A DNA stretch of 64,000 nt from an uncultured Gammaproteobacteria bacterium. GTDB taxonomy: Bacteria; Pseudomonadota; Gammaproteobacteria; PS1; Pseudothioglobaceae. Below, piece by piece: positions 54,563 to 61,837 of the stretch. The translations under genes and the position numbers were made by a program. A model generated the notes under the pieces. The model saw only the letters and a list, made by a program, of their open reading frames with translations. It made no database searches and was not told the DNA's origin. Position 1 is the stretch's first letter, and every line of letters starts with the position of its first letter. The stretch is taken from the NCBI GenBank assembly GCA_913020715.1, contig CAJVZH010000003.1, positions 1-64,000 of the forward strand, written 5' to 3'.

Positions 54563-55189
54563 TTAAAGTGGATTAATGAAAGATTTTTGCGCAAGATCAC
54601 CGCCTCTCCAAACATAAAGGGCTAGCAATGGTTCGGAGCTTGTTTTCATGCTGTGTGAAACCCAAGACTTATGATAAACCGCCAACTCAGACTCTCTTAA
54701 CTGCCAATATTCTCCACCTTGTTTCCACTGAGCCTGAGTAAATGGAACATATATCTCTTCAGCTTCATGGCTATGCCCGGGATAGTGGGTATTTGACCCG
54801 AGTAGGAGAAAACCACAAGCAATTTCATTACTCACAATTGGGCCTCTAGTGCCAATAAGCTCCGTCCAACCATAATTATTCATAAAAATCGAGCCAAAAT
54901 CTTGTTTGCCGTAGGTTTGCCCCCAATAAAGACTGTCAGCGTGTTTTTGCAACTTTTGCACAAGTATTGATGCTTTGCTGTTGGTATTGATGTTTATATC
55001 TCGAAGATAGTGCAGTACAGCTAATTTTTTGGGTGAAATATGACGCAATTGCAGTGGTTTTGTGGGCCAATTTTCGAGAAAATTATGAACACCTTGATGG
55101 TTCATTTGATGCAAATATTCAAACACAAGACTTTCGAGTTGGAGCGCGATAGTCTGGGTCATTCGATTTTCAGAGCTGGCTTGACTCAT
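54563..55189 (-). CDS. DddL/DddQ-family cupin, putative DMSP lyase
   Basis: Cupin-type DMSP lyases cleave dimethylsulfoniopropionate into dimethyl sulfide and acrylate using a bound metal. The 208-residue protein matches that family's C-terminal cupin: the metal set H139, H141, E145 and Y147 in PGHSHEAEEIYVPF, a distal H179 in VSHSMKT, and the trailing PLLALYVWRGGDL. The N-terminal half is helical, as in DddL/DddQ. No acrylate-processing gene (acuI, prpE) is in the window, so physiological use is not shown. It is unaccompanied by a regulator. Confidence 0.72.
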   Translation of the reverse strand: MSQASSENRMTQTIALQLESLVFEYLHQMNHQGVHNFLENWPTKPLQLRHISPKKLAVLHYLRDININTNSKASILVQKLQKHADSLYWGQTYGKQDFGSIFMNNYGWTELIGTRGPIVSNEIACGFLLLGSNTHYPGHSHEAEEIYVPFTQAQWKQGGEYWQLRESELAVYHKSWVSHSMKTSSEPLLALYVWRGGDLAQKSFINPL

Positions 55190-55371
55190 CAGTCTTTATT
55201 TAGATGAATTCGCCAACTGTAACAGAAATTTTCAATAGCACTGACAAACATTACCCATTCAACACAAAATTGATTCAGCGGCCAATAAGTTCTATGCAGC
55301 AAAAAAAATGACCGTAGAAATCCCACGGGTACCAAGCAGAATTGGTCGCCTTGCAGTGATTAATATTGAGC

Positions 55372-55395
55372 AGCAATTAACGCAAGTTAATTGCT
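55372..55395. repeat. 24-bp perfect hairpin
   Basis: AGCAATTAAC-GCAA-GTTAATTGCT forms a 10-bp stem with a tetraloop, 25 bases beyond the stop of the small minus-strand gene at 55420. It could be a terminator (no T-tract) or an operator-like site. Confidence 0.5.
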
Positions 55396-55419
55396 ACGGG
55401 TCAAACGTATGCTATAAAG

Positions 55420-55602
55420 CTACGCTGCCTTTGAGTTTTCGATTAACTCTTTTGCAACAAACTCTGTAGAAGCCCATTTCGGGTACTCATGGCGCAATTG
55501 TTGGGCAACTTTTATAGCTTGTTCCCAAGTTTTTTGTTCAATCTTTTTTGATTGGTAAGCTTGGTAGTTTGAACCGATAAAGTTTCTGATTTTATTGTGC
55601 AT
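55420..55602 (-). CDS. Small protein of 60 residues, unknown
   Basis: A 60-residue charged, helical product beginning MHNKIRNFIGSNYQAYQ, with no signal peptide or recognised domain. It lies between the cupin and the DAO oxidase genes on the same strand, with no clear ribosome binding site. A hairpin follows its stop. It could be a real small gene of the locus; evidence is composition and position only. Confidence 0.4.
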   Translation of the reverse strand: MHNKIRNFIGSNYQAYQSKKIEQKTWEQAIKVAQQLRHEYPKWASTEFVAKELIENSKAA

Positions 55603-55715
55603 TTGTCGTATTAAAAGAGTAAAAAAGTGTATCGAAAGTAATTCCGAGCGCGTATTATAATCTAAGTTTATTTAATAGGCAAGATTTTTATTTACTTATT
55701 TTAATATATGCTATC

Positions 55716-57041
55716 TTATCGATCCTTACCCACACCCTTAAACCTTTGTCTCATCATAAATCGAGCACCAACACCCAAAAAAGGTGAAGGTGGCATCCAT
55801 AATGCGCCGGGACAGTTCAAGCAATCGCCAATAAGCTCAGATGTTTGATCGCTCGCATATTCAGCAAGAGCCTTTCCAAAGACCGCACCCTTTGAAATGC
55901 CAGAACCGTTAAAACCGCCAGCAACAAAAAGATTATCACCCAACTTTTCAAAAAAGTTTGTTTTATTGACGCTTACACCCTCCACACAAGAATAGCTATG
56001 CTCAAATTCCACGTCTTTTAATTGCGGAAAACGATTGTTGAGTGCCTGTCTATGAAGTTGCCCTCTTTCTTTAGTTTTTGATGCACTAAAGAGATCGCTT
56101 CGATTGTATTCAGCAGTGTTTCTAATAGCAAGTCGACCGTCACGAGTAAGCCTCAGTGTGGCGCCGCCGCCGTGTAGTGACATTACACCCCACGAGCGAA
56201 CATTGCCCAATGAGCGCAACTCCCTCTCAGACATTACCCTGGTAAAGCTGCCAGTTAATGTAACCCCCATAATCTTGTGTTTATTGATACCAAGTTTTGC
56301 CATCTCGTAGTTGCACGACAGCAATACTTTGTCTGCTATTATTTTGGCATTTTGGGTTCGTAAAGTTATTTGACTGCCAGAAGCTATGGAATCAACAGCA
56401 CTGTTTTCATGAAGTGTCACATTACTAGGTAAGCTCTTCACCAGCCCCTTCACCAATTTCGCTGGATTCACTAAGGCGCCGTCATTCACTTTAACGCCTT
56501 CTTTATACCAACGAGTGCCGAGTTGTTTCTGTAACTCATCTTGATTTAACACCTGATGCCTGACACCTCTTTTTGTAAGGTAATCAATAAATTCTGTGCA
56601 AGATCTCAGTGCACTTTTATCTGCTGCGGCATGATAAAAGCCACCCTCTTGCCAATCACAATCAATATTATTATTGATAATTTCTGTGCGAAGAATATCG
56701 AGGCCCTGGGCATTCAGTCTATCTATGCGCTCATAGCCTTTGATTAATTTGGCATCAAATCTACCGGGAAAGTGCGAGTGAGCAACCGCAAAGCCTGAAT
56801 TTCTGCCAGAAGCATTTTGTCCAATTTCACGGGCATCTAGTAGGAGTATTTCGTCATTCGGGTGGAGCTCTGCCAAACGCTTTGCCGCTGCAAGGCCTGC
56901 AAAACCAGCGCCCACCACCACAAACTTACATCGCTTTTCGCCCTGAAATGGCGCGTTTGACTTACGACGTGATAGAAATTGTAACCAAGATTTATTGTCT
57001 TTTTGTAATTGGCTGTTGTCTATTATTGAACCTGTAGCCAT
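55716..57041 (-). CDS. DAO-family FAD oxidoreductase (PuuB/OrdL-like)
   Basis: A 441-residue flavoprotein of the D-amino-acid oxidase superfamily, with FVVVGAGFAGLAAAKRLAEL near residue 40 and the OrdL/PuuB-like NASGRNSGFAVAHSHF segment. It ends with VAGGFNGSGISKGAVFGKALAEY. Relatives oxidise gamma-glutamylputrescine, pipecolate or other secondary amines. It starts 10 bases after the saccharopine-dehydrogenase-like gene, forming an operon avtA-SDH-oxidase. Substrate is inferred only as an amino compound. Confidence 0.82.
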   Translation of the reverse strand: MATGSIIDNSQLQKDNKSWLQFLSRRKSNAPFQGEKRCKFVVVGAGFAGLAAAKRLAELHPNDEILLLDAREIGQNASGRNSGFAVAHSHFPGRFDAKLIKGYERIDRLNAQGLDILRTEIINNNIDCDWQEGGFYHAAADKSALRSCTEFIDYLTKRGVRHQVLNQDELQKQLGTRWYKEGVKVNDGALVNPAKLVKGLVKSLPSNVTLHENSAVDSIASGSQITLRTQNAKIIADKVLLSCNYEMAKLGINKHKIMGVTLTGSFTRVMSERELRSLGNVRSWGVMSLHGGGATLRLTRDGRLAIRNTAEYNRSDLFSASKTKERGQLHRQALNNRFPQLKDVEFEHSYSCVEGVSVNKTNFFEKLGDNLFVAGGFNGSGISKGAVFGKALAEYASDQTSELIGDCLNCPGALWMPPSPFLGVGARFMMRQRFKGVGKDR

Positions 57042-57051
57042 TGACGAAATC

Positions 57052-58206
57052 CTACGATAGATGGTCTATCAACACTAAATGATCGCAAATGGTGCTTGTC
57101 TTGTCTAACCAACGCTCCACTAAAACCTCGTCGTCTGGGGCCGCACTGACGCCAGGTGCAATTTCTTTGGCGATAATGGCTTCTACTGCTAGAGCTACAG
57201 AGTGTGACACCAATTGAGCCATCGCACTCCCTTCTCCATTTCCAAGGGAGTCCATTATGTATTGCTTGTGCCAAACAACCTCCGAATCATTCTCAACTTT
57301 CAACTCCACGGTCAAAATAACACGGTCAACTTCCCCCTCCTTATAAGCGAAATTGCGCCACAACTCGTCGCTTAGCTCCGTTAATCGACTTTGTGCATTG
57401 GGCATTTCAAGCGAGTCGATCTCAGAAAAAATATCTTGCCACGCATTTTTCCAACCCTTGTACCTCAGCGTACCTCTTACAAATTGCTTTATATTAAGCC
57501 CGCCATTCAGTTGGTATTGGTTAATAAATGGTAACGAATCACGATTCGGATAGACCTCAAACTCTTCCGCACCCCAAGGCATTGGCAACGGATACAGATC
57601 AACCGCCTCCCATGGTTTGGTGACGTGGTATACATCACCATTACGGATGCTCACCGATGGCGACATTAAGGCTTTAAGGACACCTAATGGCGACCAGCTA
57701 AATTTATAGCAAAAGTCATTCGGTGTGTCGCTTAAACCACCACAATAACTTATAAATGAATGTTCATTGTCAGCTGAGAATGCCCCAGATTTTTTGTAGT
57801 CTGCAACTAGGGCGTGCGACATAGAATGATCAATGCCTGGATCTAGGCCAACTTCGTTAACGCAACAAAGGTTTTTCTTAAGGAAGAATTCGTGCAAAAC
57901 CTGCATTTCGGGTGAAACGTAAGAACTGGAAACAAAATGAGCGCCCTTAGCAACGCTGAGTTTCGCGACAGAAACGTGAAAATCCCCGGGAAGCATCGAA
58001 ACGACAACATCGCCAGCCTTAACTCTCTGCTCGACGGCCTCTAGCGAAAACTTAACAATTTGATAATCGCCCTCAACAGCCGACAATGATTGAGTGGCTT
58101 TTTCAACCCCACGATTGTAAACAACAACCGAATGGCCGTTGCCAATAAGGCTGCTAAGGCCCGGTATTGCCGAGAGTCCTGTTCCCAGCCAATGAATTTT
58201 CGCCAT
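57052..58206 (-). CDS. Saccharopine dehydrogenase-family (Lys9-like) oxidoreductase
   Basis: A 384-residue protein with a Rossmann start HWLGTGLSAIPGL, NEVGLDPGIDHSMSHAL and SYCGGLSDTPNDFCYKFSWSPLGVL. These are the saccharopine dehydrogenase (Lys9-type) signature: GLDPGIDH and SYCGGL...YKFSWSP. In the lysine pathway Lys9-type enzymes act on saccharopine to give or use aminoadipate semialdehyde and glutamate. No lysine-ketoglutarate reductase is adjacent, so the real substrate is uncertain. It sits between avtA and the DAO oxidase on minus. Confidence 0.82.
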   Translation of the reverse strand: MAKIHWLGTGLSAIPGLSSLIGNGHSVVVYNRGVEKATQSLSAVEGDYQIVKFSLEAVEQRVKAGDVVVSMLPGDFHVSVAKLSVAKGAHFVSSSYVSPEMQVLHEFFLKKNLCCVNEVGLDPGIDHSMSHALVADYKKSGAFSADNEHSFISYCGGLSDTPNDFCYKFSWSPLGVLKALMSPSVSIRNGDVYHVTKPWEAVDLYPLPMPWGAEEFEVYPNRDSLPFINQYQLNGGLNIKQFVRGTLRYKGWKNAWQDIFSEIDSLEMPNAQSRLTELSDELWRNFAYKEGEVDRVILTVELKVENDSEVVWHKQYIMDSLGNGEGSAMAQLVSHSVALAVEAIIAKEIAPGVSAAPDDEVLVERWLDKTSTICDHLVLIDHLS

Positions 58207-58229
58207 TCTTCCCCTTTTTTATTGGTAAT

Positions 58230-59480
58230 CTAATCGAATACAGCTCGACGAATAGCCTCTAACCCCTTTCTCAACGTGGTTTCATCTTTAGCGTAGTTTA
58301 TGCGGATACACTGATTTTTATGTGGCCAGTTGCCGTACATCCCCATAAAGAAATTGTGACCAGGAATAATGTAGACTTTGTCTTTCTTCAACTTCTGATA
58401 AAGCTCTTCCGAAGTAATGGACAACTCTGGAAGCCAAAGCCACATGAAAAAAGCACCTTCGAGTTTGTGCATATAAACTTCAGAATCTGCAAAAATCTCG
58501 TTAAAAAGCCTGACGGCGGCCCTGGCTTTGTCTTGATAAAAAGGCTTGATGACATCATCACACAAATGCAGCAGCTCTTGGTCTTTAATCATGCGAGTGA
58601 GGAGTGTTGGGCCTACACTGCCTGGCGCTAGCACCATAATGCCGCTCATACGACTGACGGCCTCAACGCAAGACTCACTAGCAATAACAATGCCGGTTCG
58701 TATACCTGGCAAGCCAAGCTTAGAGAGCGACATACAGAGGATCATATTAGCATTCCATTTGAGCTTGGCATCGGTATAAATCGCTCCTGGAAATGGGTGA
58801 CCGTAAGCGTTATCAACAATTAATGGCACCTTGTACTCTTGTGCAATTGCATCTAATTTGCCCAGCTCTTCATCGGTAATAACATTGCCAGTCGGGTTGG
58901 TTGGTCGTGAAACGCAAATCGCACCAATGTCTTCCATTTCTAGCGTGGAAATAAGCTTGTGAAAATTAATTTGGTATTTAAATTGCTTATTCTCCAACAT
59001 TTGAATATCGGGTTTAACCGAAACAAACATGTCCTCAGTAATGCCTTGATCCGCATAACCGATATACTCGGGCACCAAGGGCAATAAAATCTTCTTTTGA
59101 TCGCCATCTGGCATGTCGCCCGCAAACAAGTTAAACAAATAGAAAAAACTGCTTTGTGAGCCGTTGGTAATGGCAATATTTTTATCACTCAAAGACCAAT
59201 CAAAATTCTCGTTCAGTAACTTAACCAAAGCCTGGATAAAAGCTTCATTACCCCGCGGGGCATCATACAAGCCTAGCATTTGGTCAACATCTGAGCTGGC
59301 GATGAGTTTTTTTAACTCGCCAACAAAAATATTATGCGCCTCTGGGATTAAGGCTGGGTTGCCACCCCCAAGCATAACCAGATCCGAGTCTCCACTATGC
59401 TTGGCCTTGCCAAGATCCTCCATTAACTGGGAGATGCCGCTGTTGCGGGTAAATTTTTCTCCAAAAATCGAATAACTCAT
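58230..59480 (-). CDS. avtA: Valine-pyruvate aminotransferase (AvtA)
   Basis: A PLP class I aminotransferase. The 416-residue protein follows E. coli AvtA along its length: SIFGEKFTRNSGISQLMEDL, VMLGGGNPALIPE, NGSQSSFFYLFNLFAG, VSRPTNPTGNVITDEELGKLD, VDNAYGHPFPG, the PLP lysine in MSLSKLGLPGIR and PGHNFFMG. AvtA exchanges amino groups between valine/2-aminobutyrate and pyruvate/alanine. In this operon it may act on a related amino acid. It is the first gene of the avtA-SDH-oxidase run. Confidence 0.9.
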   Translation of the reverse strand: MSYSIFGEKFTRNSGISQLMEDLGKAKHSGDSDLVMLGGGNPALIPEAHNIFVGELKKLIASSDVDQMLGLYDAPRGNEAFIQALVKLLNENFDWSLSDKNIAITNGSQSSFFYLFNLFAGDMPDGDQKKILLPLVPEYIGYADQGITEDMFVSVKPDIQMLENKQFKYQINFHKLISTLEMEDIGAICVSRPTNPTGNVITDEELGKLDAIAQEYKVPLIVDNAYGHPFPGAIYTDAKLKWNANMILCMSLSKLGLPGIRTGIVIASESCVEAVSRMSGIMVLAPGSVGPTLLTRMIKDQELLHLCDDVIKPFYQDKARAAVRLFNEIFADSEVYMHKLEGAFFMWLWLPELSITSEELYQKLKKDKVYIIPGHNFFMGMYGNWPHKNQCIRINYAKDETTLRKGLEAIRRAVFD

Positions 59481-59573
59481 AGAAACTAAGGCGCCAAATA
59501 TTACACACTAAACAAAAACTAAATTATATAGAAAACCCGACCATGAAAGCGCTGTGCTACTCAGCAAATAGCA

Positions 59574-60485
59574 TTAACCAAGAGCAACACATACAAGGCC
59601 GATCAGCACCACAAGTACGCCGATGATCTTTGTCGGATAAGGCTGTTCTTTTAATATCAAGATACCCAGGGCGGCACCCAAAGGGATACTCAAACGATGG
59701 AAGGCAACGATGTAGCTAACATTGTCGGCAAAAGCAAGCGCTACCAAAACAAGCGTATACGACAGATGTATGCCAATTGCTGCGACAAAAGCATGTGATT
59801 TGTCAAAGCGTATCAACTGCATAAATTCGACTCGACTCTGACGCCTCATCAAAACATATAAAGCCATCCACGCTGAAGTAATGCACGCTTCAAGAAAGGC
59901 GTACAAAATAGCCGTTGAAGTATTATCAGAGTCAAACTGGCTGTCGCTACGTAAATATTTTAATGCTTCATCATCCACCATAGAGTACCCTGCTGTACTT
60001 ATCGCGGCAATGAGCGCCATTGCGCAAGTTAGATTCCAATAATCACTCAAACGAAAGCCTTTAAAGCCTTTCAGGGGAACCATAAAGCAGCCTAGGACAA
60101 CTATTAGCCCACCAGCAACACTTTGATAGGTAACTTGATCTGCACGACCAAGATACACGACCACAATAAGCACAATAACAACAGGAAGGGCTCTGACAAT
60201 TGGATAGGCGACTGACAAATCGCCCACTCGATACGCTCTTGCCAAAGAGACGTAATACAAAGACATAAAAAAACCAGCAATAATAAGAAAAACCCACACT
60301 TGACTTGGGATGTCACTAAAGACGGTGCTGCTGTGTAGCAACAGAATGGGCGCGAGCAGCGCTGTACCAAGTAGACTGGCTAGAAGGAAAAATGAAGGAG
60401 TTGGTTTTTTACTTTTGCTGAATACATTCCACAGCGCATGAATAGCTGCAGACAAAATAACCAGCGAAATTGCAATAAGAGTCAT
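59574..60485 (-). CDS. EamA/DMT family permease
   Basis: A 303-residue membrane protein with ten predicted helices in two EamA repeats; the first includes AIHALWNVFSK and the second GIHLSYTLVLVAL. Such proteins often export or import metabolites such as amino acids. The substrate is unknown. It lies between avtA and the amidohydrolase, both on minus, and is plausibly the transporter of the locus. The gap of 28 bases to the M20 gene suggests co-transcription. Confidence 0.82.
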   Translation of the reverse strand: MTLIAISLVILSAAIHALWNVFSKSKKPTPSFFLLASLLGTALLAPILLLHSSTVFSDIPSQVWVFLIIAGFFMSLYYVSLARAYRVGDLSVAYPIVRALPVVIVLIVVVYLGRADQVTYQSVAGGLIVVLGCFMVPLKGFKGFRLSDYWNLTCAMALIAAISTAGYSMVDDEALKYLRSDSQFDSDNTSTAILYAFLEACITSAWMALYVLMRRQSRVEFMQLIRFDKSHAFVAAIGIHLSYTLVLVALAFADNVSYIVAFHRLSIPLGAALGILILKEQPYPTKIIGVLVVLIGLVCVALG

Positions 60486-60513
60486 GCACTCGCATGATAG
60501 GGCAAAACTCCGT

Positions 60514-61680
60514 CTATTGCAAAATGTTTGTTACTAATTGAACCCAGTAGGATGCACCAAGAGAAAGAATGTCGTCATTAAAATCATAATGTGTGTTGTG
60601 CAGCATGCAGCCACCCTGAGGTTGGTCTTCGGGCACTTCACCATTACCGATCCAAATATAAGCACCTTCTGAAGCATTCAGCAAAAATGAAAAATCTTCA
60701 GAGCCCATGCTTGGTGGCATGTTTCTGTGCACATTGCCATCACCTGCAACCATTCCAGCAGCTACAGCGCATTTTTCAGCGTGTTTAGGAGTGTTGATCG
60801 TTGCTGGGTAATTTGGCCTAGATTCTAGTGTAGCTGTTGCACCCATTGCCTCAGCAACACCTTCAACAACTTTTTTCATTCTTCGATTAACCTCAGCACC
60901 AACTTCTGGCCTAAAGTATCTTAACGAGCCTTTCAAGTGCATTTCATCGGGGATGACATTTGTGGCAAAGCCAGCATTCACCACAGTCAAGCTGATCACT
61001 GCGGAATCCGCTGGTGCGACATTGCGAGAAACAACCGATTGTAAAGCGGTAATGATCTGCGCGCCTGCAACAACTGGATCAACGCACTGATCGGGCATTG
61101 CAGCGTGACCGCCTTTGCCTTTAACAACAATTTCAATCGTCTCGTTTGCCGCCATGACAGCGCTATCGTGAACCGCGAACTGACCCTCTGCCATACCGGG
61201 CCAATTATGCATACCGTAAACAGCTTCACAAGGAAATTGATCAAAAATTCCTTCCTCAACCATCACTCGCCCGCCAGCGCCACCCTCTTCTGCAGGCTGA
61301 AAGATAAAGTGAACGGTGCCCGAAAAATTATTGTTCTTTTTTAAATGAACTGCAGCACCCAACAGCATCGTCGAATGACCATCATGCCCACAAGCGTGCA
61401 TCTTACCGTCGTGCACGGACTTGTGATCGAACTCATTCAGCTCTTGAATTGGCAATGCATCCATATCGGCGCGTAAGCCAATCGACCTGCCTGGTTTCTT
61501 GCCATGGATGGTTGCAACAATACCAGTAACGGCTAAGCCGCGATGAATTTCAATATTGTGCTCAAGCAAAACAGAAGCGATGTAGTCGCTAGTCATCTGC
61601 TCATTAAAACTGAGTTCAGGGTGCTGGTGCAAATAATGACGCCAAGACACCATTTGTTGTTGTAATTCAATATCTTGCAT
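60514..61680 (-). CDS. M20-family amidohydrolase (hippurate hydrolase-like)
   Basis: A 388-residue zinc hydrolase with the M20D signature: RADMDALPIQE, HACGHDGHSTMLLGAA, FQPAEEGGAGGRVM and the dimerisation region KGKGGHAAMPDQCVDPV. It removes acyl or amide groups from amino acids or related compounds; the exact substrate is not predictable. Its promoter region (61681-61740) contains a TTTGCTA...TAGCAAA inverted repeat. It may be transcribed with the EamA gene. Confidence 0.9.
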   Translation of the reverse strand: MQDIELQQQMVSWRHYLHQHPELSFNEQMTSDYIASVLLEHNIEIHRGLAVTGIVATIHGKKPGRSIGLRADMDALPIQELNEFDHKSVHDGKMHACGHDGHSTMLLGAAVHLKKNNNFSGTVHFIFQPAEEGGAGGRVMVEEGIFDQFPCEAVYGMHNWPGMAEGQFAVHDSAVMAANETIEIVVKGKGGHAAMPDQCVDPVVAGAQIITALQSVVSRNVAPADSAVISLTVVNAGFATNVIPDEMHLKGSLRYFRPEVGAEVNRRMKKVVEGVAEAMGATATLESRPNYPATINTPKHAEKCAVAAGMVAGDGNVHRNMPPSMGSEDFSFLLNASEGAYIWIGNGEVPEDQPQGGCMLHNTHYDFNDDILSLGASYWVQLVTNILQ

Positions 61681-61699
61681 AATACTTAAGGTTGTTAAA

Positions 61700-61719
61700 T
61701 TTGCTAGAATTTTAGCAAA
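61700..61719. promoter_or_regulatory. Inverted repeat upstream of the M20 gene
   Basis: TTTGCTA-GAATTT-TAGCAAA (7-bp perfect arms) lies 20 bases before the amidohydrolase start, in the spot expected for a promoter or operator. No adjacent regulator gene is visible. Confidence 0.4.
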
Positions 61720-61798
61720 AAGTACCGCCTATTTTAGAGGCAAAAGATTGATATTTACTAGATTAATATTAATATTGCTAAGCAACAGAAGAAAGTTA

Positions 61799-61826
61799 CC
61801 CCATGTTGATAAAAACCAACATGGGG
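61799..61826 (-). terminator. Hairpin after the dimethylglycine-dehydrogenase-like gene
   Basis: CCCCATGTTG and CAACATGGGG form a 10-bp perfect stem with an 8-base loop, 12 bases past the stop on minus. Only a weak T-rich tail follows. Confidence 0.7.
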
Positions 61827-61837
61827 CTAGAAAAACC

